Part shown: piece by piece, positions 34,101-43,275 of the stretch
Position numbering within the stretch: the stretch's first letter is position 1
How the letters are laid out: every line of letters begins with the position of its first letter
Program-made: the position numbers and the translations under genes
Source: JAWMQL01 sp033283165
Lineage (GTDB): Bacteria; Pseudomonadota; Gammaproteobacteria; Pseudomonadales; Halieaceae
Direction of reading: 5' to 3'
DNA length: 64,000 nucleotides
Assembly: GCA_033283165.1 (NCBI GenBank)
Contig: JAWMQL010000011.1
Span: 1-64,000 of the forward strand
The notes under the pieces: model-generated
The model's database searches: none
What the model was told of the DNA's origin: nothing
Seen by the model: only the letters and a program-made list of their open reading frames with translations

Positions 34101-34450
34101 CCACCGCCATGATAGGCATGATTGCCCTGGCGGGTATCGTGGTGCGTAACTCACTGATCCTGGTGGAGTTCATTACCCAGGCGCGGGCGCAGGGTGCAAG
34201 CATCCGCGATGCTCTGCTGCGGGCCGGGTCGGTGCGTATGCGACCGGTGCTGCTGACCGCGGGCACGACCCTGCTGGGTAACCTGGTGATCACCCTCGAC
34301 CCGGTCTTCAGCGGCCTGGCGCTGGCCATTATTTTCGGTATCGTCGCTTCCACCGCCTTCACCCTGGTGGTGGTGCCGGCGGTTTACCTGCTGGTGTTTG
34401 ACCAGCCCGAGCAGCCGCAGGAAGAGCCGGCTAAGGAAGTACAGACATGA
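31142..34450 (+). CDS. RND-family efflux permease, 1102 aa
   Basis: The protein has one N-terminal membrane helix followed by a periplasmic head, a six-helix bundle, a second large periplasmic domain and a second bundle, the usual RND layout. The fourth helix of the first half carries LGLLVDDPITGVDN, with the Asp pair of proton-driven members. At 1102 residues it is slightly longer than AcrB-type pumps. The next gene overlaps it by 4 nt and codes for the adaptor. No outer-membrane channel gene is present here. Because a BigR-type sensor and DUF2892 gene precede it, export of sulfur compounds or thiol-reactive toxins is a plausible role. Confidence 0.9.
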   Translation: MPHPVDRLVAYTLRGGLPQLIFLLGLAAGVLALLYTPREEEPQIVVPMVDVLVQAPGLSARQVERQVTIPLEKLLAQIPGVEHVYSSSATGHTAVTLRFHVGEDREDSIFNTYNKLYSSQDRIPPVVSNWMLHPVEVDDVPIVMLGLWSEAPELYSDYELRRMAEEVSTFLQGIPATSEVNVVGGRPRTLSILLDPEGLGARKTTAADIVSALAVSNVLASAGNWTLGNESIQLEAGDVLREVEELENFVVNVIDGVPVYLRDVARIVDGPAEPEQYTWIEFTDQHPAGVSGSRPMVAISVAKQRGANAVSVAADVHELMAELRGNLLPPEVRVEVLRDYGQTANEKVNNLASSLGFAIVTVVIFIGVFLGWRPAVVVGLAVPICYGITLALDMALGYTINRVTLFALILSLGLLVDDPITGVDNISRYMGRQSLSLGERIVAAVAEIRVPLILSTVTIIVAFLPLAFITGMMGPYMAPMAFNVPVSVITSTVVAFLVTPWLASRMLRAPAGGASATAASGGFYERLMAPILDSRRTAKGTLWVVLGLFVATAMLPVFRAVPLKLLPFDNKNEVQILVDMPESASLEKTAALVREVASEVARVPEVRAVAAFVGTTSPIDFNGMVRRYYQRQAPHLADLRLTLADKSERLHQSHGLVLRLRELLAPFNTGGVQVKVVEVPPGPPVLSTLVAEIYGDPLTPYEVQEDAARVLMARLSREPHVVEVDSTLQDDKTRLRFVTDKQKAALSGVSTEDISRTLAMANKGHVAGYVQLEREARPLPIELRLEPAQRASTNDLERLLVKGRAGVAKANTAQGLEIAPQPVVALGELGQFEQGLADTVIHRKDLHPVVYVMAELNGRTPAEIIADVHVDMGSAPAEGDAWQDRTFLSSGGGDSWQLPAGTDLSWTGEGEWRITKDVFRDMGLGYLFALLAIFFVLRVQTSSTSLSLIIMSAIPLTVIGIMPGFWLMNQFGERMIAGAPEPVLFTATAMIGMIALAGIVVRNSLILVEFITQARAQGASIRDALLRAGSVRMRPVLLTAGTTLLGNLVITLDPVFSGLALAIIFGIVASTAFTLVVVPAVYLLVFDQPEQPQEEPAKEVQT

Positions 34451-35496
34451 TCAGGAAGTTACTGCTGCCCGTGGCAGCCATTGCCCTGTTACTGCTCATG
34501 GTGGCGTACATGGCCGGGGTGTTCAGTGACCGGATCGAGCCCGGCGTGGAAGCCGTGGCGCCCGTAGATACGGCCGCCGCGGTGCTGGTAGAGATTCTGA
34601 CAGGGACGGTGGAAGAAGGCGTGCCGGCCTCGATAGAAGCCAAACAGACCACCATCATCTCGTCCCGCCTGCTGGCGCGGATCACCGCCATCGCGGTGCG
34701 GGCCGGCGACCAGGTGGAGGAGGGGCAGTTGCTGCTGGAGCTGGAAAAAACCGACCTGTTGGCCAGGGCCGAGCAGGCCCGGGAGCAGGTGCACGCGGTT
34801 GCCGCCCGCCTGGAAGAGGCCCAGCGCAACCTGGCGCGGGCGGAGGAGTTGCACCAGCGCGGCCTGATTGCCAGCGCTAATCGCGACGCGGCCCGCGCCG
34901 ACGCCACGGCGCTGGAGGCAGACCTGGCCTCGGCGCGCCAGGCCTTGGAAGAAGCGGAAACCGCGGTGGGTTATGCGGAGATACATTCACCCATCGCCGG
35001 TCGCGTGGTGGATCGCTTTGCCGAACCGGGTGATACCGCCCAGCCCGGCGCCAAGCTGTTGTCCCTGTACAACCCTTTCTCCCTGCGGGTGGAAGCCCGG
35101 GTGCGGGAACAGTTGGCCCTGGCGCTGGAGTCGGGGCAGGACCTGCAGGTGGAGGTGCCGGCGCTGGACGAGGTGCTGACCGCGAGGATCGAGGAGATCG
35201 TGCCCGCCGCCGACCCGGGTTCGCGCACTTTCCTGGTCAAGGCCATCCTGCCCGCCAGCGGCAGGCTGTTGCCGGGTATGTACGCGCGCCTGCGCGTGCC
35301 GGCCGGTGAGCGCAAGCAGTTACTGATTCCCGCTGACCGGGTGGCCCGGGTGGGTCAATTGGATGTGGTGTGGGTAGCGCAGGACGGGCGGGTATTGCGG
35401 CGTTTCGTGAAACTGGGGCCGCCGGTCGGTGATGACCGGGTCGAGGTGCTGTCAGGGTTGGCCCCGGGCGACCTGTTGATGCCGGCACAAAAATAA
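34447..35496 (+). CDS. Periplasmic adaptor subunit (HlyD/MFP family) of the RND pump
   Basis: This 349-residue membrane-fusion protein has an N-terminal membrane anchor (LLLPVAAIALLLLMVAYMAG). The lipoyl/barrel-sandwich part begins ITAIAVRAGDQVEEGQLLLE, a coiled-coil hairpin spans ~95-150, and the second half of the lipoyl domain is IHSPIAGRVVDRFAEPGD. The beta-barrel domain follows. It starts inside the permease gene (ATGA overlap), so the two are coupled. The permease-first order is less common than adaptor-first. Confidence 0.9.
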   Translation: MIRKLLLPVAAIALLLLMVAYMAGVFSDRIEPGVEAVAPVDTAAAVLVEILTGTVEEGVPASIEAKQTTIISSRLLARITAIAVRAGDQVEEGQLLLELEKTDLLARAEQAREQVHAVAARLEEAQRNLARAEELHQRGLIASANRDAARADATALEADLASARQALEEAETAVGYAEIHSPIAGRVVDRFAEPGDTAQPGAKLLSLYNPFSLRVEARVREQLALALESGQDLQVEVPALDEVLTARIEEIVPAADPGSRTFLVKAILPASGRLLPGMYARLRVPAGERKQLLIPADRVARVGQLDVVWVAQDGRVLRRFVKLGPPVGDDRVEVLSGLAPGDLLMPAQK

Positions 35497-35571
35497 ATTT
35501 GGGGTCAGATTAAAATAAATAAATTTGGGGTCAGATTAAAATTTCGTAAATTTTAATCTGACCCCAAATTT
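35495..35571. repeat. REP-like cluster, 'AAATTTGGGGTCAGATTAAA' family, with a perfect 24-bp hairpin
   Basis: Two direct copies begin at 35495 and 35521. The second pairs perfectly with 35548-35571 across a 3-nt loop (35545-35547), giving a 24 bp hairpin. It lies between the convergent pump operon and rpoD gene, and read from the rpoD side it is followed by T-rich sequence, so it may also terminate both transcripts. The core GGGGTCAG differs from the CGGGGACAG family at 30436 and 40485, indicating two REP families. Confidence 0.8.
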
Positions 35572-35583
35572 AGCGAAGGGGGG

Positions 35584-37389
<1,806 letters not shown>

Positions 37390-37601
37390 CAACAAAACCT
37401 TCAAAATGGCAAAAAAAATTAAGCCGGCAATTATAACCGAAAAATCAGTAACTTAACTACCCGGAAGGGGGTATCTACGCGAATTTAAGAGGGCTTCCAA
37501 CCCGGGTCTGAACGCAGCCGGCTATTGCTTCTTATTTGGGGTCTTAACAGCCCGTTTTCAACCCTGGAAAAGTACCCGGGAAATCCCCGTGGCCCGCCCT
37601 G

Positions 37602-39440
37602 TCAGCGCTTCTTCCTCTCCGCTTCCAGTTGCAGTGCTTCCCGCAGTTGTTGCTTTTCCAGTTCGCTCAGATCAGCGTAGTTGGTTGATCTCAGTTTGTC
37701 GACTTTCGCTTCCAGCGCGCTGCGGTGTGGCAAATGGGCCAGAACCCGCATGGTGTCTACGAATTGTTGTTCGATCCCTTCGGCCGGGATGAGTCGTTCC
37801 TGCCCGGCCAGGCGGTTGAGCAGTTCGCCCTCGGGGGTGCCATACCAGTGGCCGAGTAACATGGCGGTATTCGACTCCGGGCGTCGCTGCAGCAACTCCA
37901 GCAGATCCCGCAGGAGGCCGATATCCTCGCCCTCGAGGCCTGCCAGGCTGGTGGGATCGGCCCGCTGGGCGATTTGCGGTCGGTGCAGCAGCAGGGCGAT
38001 GGCGGACTGGGCGATATTCGCGTGGCCCGCGGGCGCGGTGCGCAGGGCGCTGCGCCGGCGCGGGCTGGTTTCCCGCTGCTCCGGTGGCGGCGCGGAATCC
38101 GGTTCCGGAAATCCCACGGGAGGCGGTTCTGCTGGCACTTCCAGTTGCATCAGGCTGGAGAGTTCCAGCCCGGTGCGATCGGCGAGGTCCCGAAACATCA
38201 ACTGGCGGAACACTCCCTCGGGCAACTGGCGCAGGTAGGGCAGGGCGATTTTGCTGAAGCGGGCGCGCCCATCCATGCTGGTCAGGTCCAGCCCCTCGGA
38301 CAGGTTCTCAAACAGGAAAGTCTCCAGCGGTTGCGCATCGTCCAGCAGGTGGTTGAACAATTCGGCGCCACCGCGGCGCACCACCGTGTCCGGGTCATCG
38401 CCTTCGGGCAGGAACAGGAAGCGTGCCTGGCGACCGTCTTCCATACAGGGCAATGCTGCCTCCAGGGCCCGGAACGCCGCCTTGCGTCCGGCCTCGTCAC
38501 CGTCGAAACAGAACACCACTTCCGGGCACAGGCGGTAGATGCGTTCCAGGTGGGTCTTGCTGGTGGCCGTGCCCAGGGTGGCGCAGGCGTAGTTGATGCC
38601 GTGCTGGGCCAGGGCGATCACGTCCATGTAGCCCTCTACCACCAGGATACGCTCCAGCCTGCGATTGGCGCGGCGCAACTGGTACAGGCCATACAGCTCC
38701 CGACCCTTGTGAAATACCGGCGTTTCCGGCGAGTTCAGATACTTGGGCTTGTCCTCGCCTAGGACTCTGCCGCCGAAGGCGATAACGCGACCGCGCTGGT
38801 CGCGGATGGGAAAAACCACCCGGTCCCGAAAGCGGTCATAGACTCGGCCGGCATCGTTTTTCACCACCATGCCGGCCTGCTCGAGCAGTTCTTTAGTGGC
38901 GTCATCGGTGCCCAGGGCGGACAGCAGGTTGTCCCACCCTGGCGGGGCGAAGCCCAGGTCGAAGTCCTTGGCCACCTGGCCGGTCAGGCCGCGGGATTTC
39001 AGGTAGTCCACCGCGCGTTTCGCCTCGGGATGGTGGCGCAGGGCGTGCTGGTAGAATCGGGACGCCCTGTCCAGCAGGGCGTACAGTGGCTTGTTGCTCT
39101 GCTCCGGGGCCTGTTGTTCGCCGTAGCCGCCGCGACTGGGCTCGCGCTCCACTGCCATGCCGACGGCCGCCGCCAGGGATTCAACGGCCTGGGGAAAATC
39201 CAGGTTCTCGTAATCCATGACGAAGCCCAGGGCGTTGCCGCCGGCGCCACAGCCGAAACAGTAGTAGAACTGCTTGTCCCCGTTGACGCTGAAGGAGGGG
39301 GTTTTCTCGTCGTGGAAGGGGCAGCGGGCCGTGTAGTTTTTGCCGCTTTTCCTGAGTTTTACCCGCCGGTCGATGACCTCGACGATATCCACCCGGTCGA
39401 GCAGGTCATCGATGAATTTCTGGGTAATGCGTCCGGCCAT
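37602..39440 (-). CDS. dnaG: DNA primase DnaG
   Basis: The enzyme makes RNA primers for replication. The N-terminal zinc-binding domain has CPFHDEKTPSF, and YYCFGCGAGG completes the CHC2 site within residues ~38-65. A Toprim domain follows (LVVEGYMDVIALAQHG, then FCFDGDEAG). The C-terminal ~150 residues correspond to the helicase-binding domain. The 612-residue length is typical. Start ATG at 39440 gives MAGRITQKFIDDLL, the family's usual beginning; an upstream GTG at 39449 is not needed. It lies between yqeY and rpoD as in many gammaproteobacteria. Confidence 0.97.
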   Translation of the reverse strand: MAGRITQKFIDDLLDRVDIVEVIDRRVKLRKSGKNYTARCPFHDEKTPSFSVNGDKQFYYCFGCGAGGNALGFVMDYENLDFPQAVESLAAAVGMAVEREPSRGGYGEQQAPEQSNKPLYALLDRASRFYQHALRHHPEAKRAVDYLKSRGLTGQVAKDFDLGFAPPGWDNLLSALGTDDATKELLEQAGMVVKNDAGRVYDRFRDRVVFPIRDQRGRVIAFGGRVLGEDKPKYLNSPETPVFHKGRELYGLYQLRRANRRLERILVVEGYMDVIALAQHGINYACATLGTATSKTHLERIYRLCPEVVFCFDGDEAGRKAAFRALEAALPCMEDGRQARFLFLPEGDDPDTVVRRGGAELFNHLLDDAQPLETFLFENLSEGLDLTSMDGRARFSKIALPYLRQLPEGVFRQLMFRDLADRTGLELSSLMQLEVPAEPPPVGFPEPDSAPPPEQRETSPRRRSALRTAPAGHANIAQSAIALLLHRPQIAQRADPTSLAGLEGEDIGLLRDLLELLQRRPESNTAMLLGHWYGTPEGELLNRLAGQERLIPAEGIEQQFVDTMRVLAHLPHRSALEAKVDKLRSTNYADLSELEKQQLREALQLEAERKKR

Positions 39441-39475
39441 AAGGGACACAGATTAGCAGAATCGGGCGGGGGAGA

Positions 39476-39934
39476 TTATCCCTGTGCCAGGCGTTGTTTG
39501 ACCAGCTTGCTGACAGCGCCCATATCGGCCCGGCCGGCCAGCTTCGGTTTGAGCTGGCCCATCACCGCGCCCATCGCCTGCATACCCGTGGCGCCGGCGG
39601 CGGCGATGGCCTCGTCCACCAGGGTAGCCAACTCGTCGTCGCTGAGTTGGGCGGGGAGGAATTCCTGGATAACCGCGATCTCGTCATTTTCTTTCGCGGC
39701 CAGTTCGTCGCGCCCGGCATCGGCATATTGCTGGGCGGAGTCGCGGCGCTGCTTGACCATTTTGTCCAGCACGGCGAGGGCGCGGGTGTCGTCGATCTCG
39801 ATCCGCTCGTCGACTTCGATGCGCTTGAACTCGGCCTGGATCAGCCGGATGGTGCCCAGCCGCTCCTTGTCCCTGGCTTTCATGGCGGCCCGCATGGCCG
39901 CCTTGATGGAATCAACGAGTGACTGGTCGCTCAT
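39476..39934 (-). CDS. yqeY: GatB/YqeY-domain protein
   Basis: This 152-residue single-domain helical protein carries the GatB/YqeY pattern: a first helix IKAAMRAAMKARDKERLGTI, then a four-helix tail with GATGMQAMGAVMGQLKP near the end. The domain resembles the tail of the GatB amidotransferase subunit and is thought to bind tRNA, but a defined role for the stand-alone form is not settled. It sits between rpsU and dnaG, its conserved place. Confidence 0.95.
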   Translation of the reverse strand: MSDQSLVDSIKAAMRAAMKARDKERLGTIRLIQAEFKRIEVDERIEIDDTRALAVLDKMVKQRRDSAQQYADAGRDELAAKENDEIAVIQEFLPAQLSDDELATLVDEAIAAAGATGMQAMGAVMGQLKPKLAGRADMGAVSKLVKQRLAQG

Positions 39935-39971
39935 GAACAGAGCCTCGGGAGTAAAGTGAGAGGTCGCGTGC

Positions 39972-40187
39972 CTAGTACAGGCGGACGCGCTTGCGGTTCT
40001 CCCGGGAGAGCTTCTTCAGGTGACGCTTGACGGCAGCCGCGGCGGCGCGCTTGCGCACGGTGGTGGGCTTTTCGTAGTGCTCGCGCTTGCGGACTTCAGC
40101 CAGGATGCCGGCCTTCTCGCAGGAGCGCTTGAAGCGTCGCAGAGCCACGTCGAAGGGCTCGTTTTCTTTTACCTTGATTTGAGGCAT
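39972..40187 (-). CDS. rpsU: 30S ribosomal protein S21
   Basis: The 71-residue highly basic protein begins MPQIKVKENEPFDVALRRF, the canonical S21 start. It joins the small ribosomal subunit near the mRNA entry, close to the anti-Shine-Dalgarno end. The ATG at 40187 follows AGGTAAGAGATTA. A longer upstream frame is spurious. It heads the rpsU-yqeY-dnaG-rpoD block and is preceded by 428 bp rich in secondary structure. Confidence 0.98.
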   Translation of the reverse strand: MPQIKVKENEPFDVALRRFKRSCEKAGILAEVRKREHYEKPTTVRKRAAAAAVKRHLKKLSRENRKRVRLY

Positions 40188-40336
40188 TAATCTCTTACCT
40201 GTTCCATTGTGTAACACACCGGCAGGGGCAAACCCCGGCCAATGCCTGAAAGGGCGCGCATTCTATACCCAAATTGAGGCTATTGCAAAGGCCAAAATGC
40301 CACCCCCGGGTATGCTTTCTGGCCCGGGTCTGGGCC

Positions 40337-40433
40337 CGGCTTGTTCCTTCCGGGGACCGCAAACAGCGGGGCTTCCTGCCCAGCTTGGCGGCGGCCGTCC
40401 CTGGCCGCCGACATCCCCGGAAGGAACAAGCCG
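40337..40433. repeat. Long inverted repeat upstream of rpsU
   Basis: CGGCTTGTTCCTTCCGGGGA at 40337-40356 is a perfect inverse of 40414-40433. A second hairpin (GGCGGCC with GGCCGCC) lies in the loop. The stem is not of the REP type found nearby. It sits in the non-coding region between rpsU and tsaD, which are divergently read. Confidence 0.65.
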
Positions 40434-40484
40434 GCCCCAGCCCCAAGCAACGTGGGAATCCCAGAGACAGTGCTTCCGTACATA

Positions 40485-40572
40485 AAATTCGGGGACAGTT
40501 TACTTAATTCCGCCGGGATCCCAATGTGTCGGGAGCCCGCACCTTGGAATTAAGTAAACTGTCCCCGAATTT
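40485..40572. repeat. REP-like inverted repeat, 'CGGGGACAGTTTACTT' family
   Basis: Positions 40485-40511 and 40546-40572 are a perfect 27 bp inverted repeat around a 34 nt loop. The arm shares the core CGGGGACAGTT and the following ACTTAATTCC with the cluster at 30436. It lies ~45 bp in front of the tsaD start, where it could influence the tsaD leader. Confidence 0.75.
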
Positions 40573-40615
40573 CCAGCAGCTTTCGCCGGACAAGCGGTAT
40601 CGGTATGATCGCCCC

Positions 40616-41656
40616 ATGTTGATTCTCGGCCTTGAAACGTCCTGTGATGAGACCGGTGTTGCCCTGTACGACACCGGTCGTGGGCTGCTGGCGCACGCCC
40701 TGTTCAGCCAGGTGGATATCCATGTGGAATACGGCGGGGTGGTGCCGGAACTGGCCTCCCGCGACCACGTGCGAAAAACCCTGCCGCTGATTCAGCGGGT
40801 GCTGGCGGACGCGGGCTGCGAACCGTCGGACGTCGACGGTGTGGCATATACCGCCGGTCCCGGGCTGGTCGGGGCCCTGATGGTGGGTGCGACCCTGGCC
40901 CGGGCCCTGGCCTGGGGCTGGGGGGTGCCGGCGCTGGGGGTGCACCACATGGAGGGTCATTTGCTGGCTCCCATGCTGGAGGAGGAGCACCCGGACTTTC
41001 CTTTCGTGGCCCTGCTGGTGTCAGGAGGTCACACCCAGCTGGTGCGGGTGGACGGCATCGGCCGGTACCGCATGCTGGGGGAGTCCGTGGACGACGCGGC
41101 GGGGGAGGCCTTCGACAAGGTGGCCAAGATGCTGGGCCTGCCCTATCCCGGCGGCCCCCATGTCGCCCGCCTGGCCACCGACGGGAACCCGGATCGTTTC
41201 GACTTTCCCCGGCCCATGGTCAACCGTCCCGGGCTGGATTTCAGCTTCTCCGGGCTCAAGACCTACACCCTGAATACTGTCGAGGACTGCCGCTCCAACG
41301 GCGAGCTGTCTGAGCAGGATCGCTGCGACATCGCGCGTGCGTTCGAGGAGGCGGTGGTGGCCACCCTGGTAATCAAGTGCCGCCGGGCGCTGGAGCAGGA
41401 AAGTCTGAAGACTCTGGTGATTGCCGGTGGGGTCAGCGCCAACCGCAACCTGCGGGCGTCCCTGCAGAAGGCTCTGGCCAAGGTGGGCGCGCGGGTCTTC
41501 TACCCGGCACCGGAATTCTGTACTGACAATGGCGCCATGATTGCCTTCGCCGGGGCCCAGCGGCTGGCGGCGGGGCAGCAGGACGCGCCGGATGCCGGGG
41601 TGCGGGCGCGCTGGCCCATGGAAGAATTGCCGCCCCTGGTGGCCGGGACGGCCTGA
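40616..41656 (+). CDS. tsaD: tRNA N6-adenosine threonylcarbamoyltransferase TsaD
   Basis: The enzyme transfers the threonylcarbamoyl group to A37 of tRNAs that read ANN codons, together with TsaB, TsaE and TsaC. The N-terminal sequence MLILGLETSCDETGVALYD is diagnostic. HHMEGH holds the metal-binding histidines, and CTDNGAMIAFAG is near the C-terminus. The length, 346 residues, is normal. The ATG at 40616 is chosen because upstream codons belong to the REP-like element. No good ribosome binding site is seen. It is divergent from rpsU, its conserved neighbour. Confidence 0.97.
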   Translation: MLILGLETSCDETGVALYDTGRGLLAHALFSQVDIHVEYGGVVPELASRDHVRKTLPLIQRVLADAGCEPSDVDGVAYTAGPGLVGALMVGATLARALAWGWGVPALGVHHMEGHLLAPMLEEEHPDFPFVALLVSGGHTQLVRVDGIGRYRMLGESVDDAAGEAFDKVAKMLGLPYPGGPHVARLATDGNPDRFDFPRPMVNRPGLDFSFSGLKTYTLNTVEDCRSNGELSEQDRCDIARAFEEAVVATLVIKCRRALEQESLKTLVIAGGVSANRNLRASLQKALAKVGARVFYPAPEFCTDNGAMIAFAGAQRLAAGQQDAPDAGVRARWPMEELPPLVAGTA

Positions 41657-42013
41657 GTGGATATCGTCTATATAGAAGGGCTGCGGATCGACACGGTGAT
41701 CGGCATCCACGACTGGGAACGCCAGGTGCGCCAGACCGTGGTGCTGGACCTGGAAATGGCCTGGGATGGCCGCCGCGCGGCGGCCAGCGACGGGATCACC
41801 GACGCGCTGGATTACGCGGCCGTGTCGGAGCGGTTGCTGGCCTTTGTCGGCGCCAGTCAGTTCCAGCTGATCGAGGCCCTGGCGGAACAGTCCGCCGAGC
41901 TGCTGCGGTCCGAGTTCGGCATACCCTGGTTGCGCCTGAAGCTGGCCAAGCCCGGCGCGGTGCCCGAGGCGCGGGCGGTGGGGGTGATCATCGAGCGCGG
42001 AGAGCGCCCCTGA
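41657..42013 (+). CDS. folB: Dihydroneopterin aldolase FolB
   Basis: The 118-residue enzyme cleaves dihydroneopterin to hydroxymethyl-dihydropterin in folate synthesis. It has the typical VYIEGLRIDTVIGIHDWER start and the LKLAKPGAVPEARAVGVIIE end. The start is GTG, directly after the tsaD stop, and its stop overlaps the ATG of folK, so tsaD, folB and folK form one unit. Confidence 0.95.
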   Translation: MDIVYIEGLRIDTVIGIHDWERQVRQTVVLDLEMAWDGRRAAASDGITDALDYAAVSERLLAFVGASQFQLIEALAEQSAELLRSEFGIPWLRLKLAKPGAVPEARAVGVIIERGERP

Positions 42014-42537
42014 TGCACCGGGTCCTGCTCGGCCTGGGCAGCAATATCGAGCGGGAACGATACCTCATCGCGGGCCTCGACGCCCTCAGTGCGCTGTTCG
42101 GTGAGTTGCAACTGTCCTCGGTCTACGACAGCGCGGCGATCGGCTTCGAAGGCCAGCCCTTTCTCAATATGGCGATAGCAGTGCAGACCGGGTTGTCCCC
42201 CGGGGAGCTGTTCCGGCGATTGCGCCATATTGAGGAAGAATACGGTCGCCTGCCGGGCACGGCCGGCAGCGGTCCACGGCAACTGGATATCGACCTGCTG
42301 ACCCACGGCGAGCTGGTGGGGGAGGTAGAGGGAGTCGAGCTGCCGCGCCCGGAGATTCTGTACAACGCGTTCGTGCTGTGTCCGCTGGCGGAACTGGTGC
42401 CCGGGGACCGGCACCCGGTTGCGGGAGAAAGCTACGCCGCTCTGTGGCGTAATTTCGATCGCACCAGCCAGCAACTGGCCCGGGTCGACTTCAGTTGGCG
42501 CGGCCGGCTCATTTCGCAGGCGGGGCCGCTGCCCTGA
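42013..42537 (+). CDS. folK: 2-amino-4-hydroxy-6-hydroxymethyldihydropteridine pyrophosphokinase FolK
   Basis: This 174-residue enzyme uses the FolB product and ATP in the next step of folate synthesis. It shows LLGLGSNIERERYLIAGLD at the start and GPRQLDIDLLTHGE, the family signature with the two Asp residues that hold magnesium. Its end lies one base before the end of the convergent folM gene. Confidence 0.95.
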   Translation: MHRVLLGLGSNIERERYLIAGLDALSALFGELQLSSVYDSAAIGFEGQPFLNMAIAVQTGLSPGELFRRLRHIEEEYGRLPGTAGSGPRQLDIDLLTHGELVGEVEGVELPRPEILYNAFVLCPLAELVPGDRHPVAGESYAALWRNFDRTSQQLARVDFSWRGRLISQAGPLP

Positions 42538-43275
42538 TCAGCCCGCCAGGGTGCGGCCGCCATCCACGGCGAGCACCTGCCCGGTCACGAAGGGTGCGTC
42601 GCAGGCCAGGAAACGCACGGTGCGGGCAATGTCGGCGGGTTCCCCCAGCCTTGCCAGCGGGGTGCGGGCGATGGTGTCCTCCCGCGTCGCCGGGTCGTAG
42701 TGCTCGCCCTCGTCGGGCCACAGGATCGCCCCCGGCGCCACCCCGTTGACCCGAATAGCCGGGGCCAGTTCCAGGGCCAGGCTGCGGGTCAGTGAGGCCA
42801 GCCCGGCCTTGGCGGCACAGTAGGCGTTGTAACCGGCCAGTGGTTGCCCCGCGTGCACGTCGATGATATTGACGATAGCGCCGCCCGCCGCGCGCAGTCC
42901 CGGCAGGAGGGCCTGGCACAGGAAATAAGGTCCCTTCAGGTTGGCCCCGAGCATGGCGTCGAACGCCGCCTCGGTGCAGGTCTCCAGCGCGGTGGGTTCA
43001 AAGCCCGAGGCATTGTTCACCAGCAGGTCGACACTGGGGTGCTGTGCCAGGATGGCCGCCCCCAGTGCCGCCGCCCCGGCCGCGGAATTGAGGTCTGCCT
43101 GATAAGCCCGGCAGGAGCCGGCTCGGGCGGTATTCAGTTCACCGGCCAACTGTTCGGCTGCCGCCTCCGAGCCGCGGTAGTGCAGGGCGATATCGAATCC
43201 CGCTTCGTGCAACTCGCGGGTGATGGCCGCGCCGATCCGCCTGGCGGCGCCGGTGATGACGGCGATCCTGTTCAT
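42538..43275 (-). CDS. folM: Pteridine reductase (FolM-like SDR)
   Basis: The 245-residue short-chain dehydrogenase contains TGAARRIGAAITREL, with the Arg pattern that pteridine reductases use instead of the usual Gly-rich loop, then NNASGF and the catalytic YNAYCAAK. FolM-type enzymes reduce dihydromonapterin or dihydropterins. The position beside folB and folK supports a pterin role. The start overlaps the end of cca by 4 nt, so it is coupled to the cca gene. Confidence 0.88.
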   Translation of the reverse strand: MNRIAVITGAARRIGAAITRELHEAGFDIALHYRGSEAAAEQLAGELNTARAGSCRAYQADLNSAAGAAALGAAILAQHPSVDLLVNNASGFEPTALETCTEAAFDAMLGANLKGPYFLCQALLPGLRAAGGAIVNIIDVHAGQPLAGYNAYCAAKAGLASLTRSLALELAPAIRVNGVAPGAILWPDEGEHYDPATREDTIARTPLARLGEPADIARTVRFLACDAPFVTGQVLAVDGGRTLAG

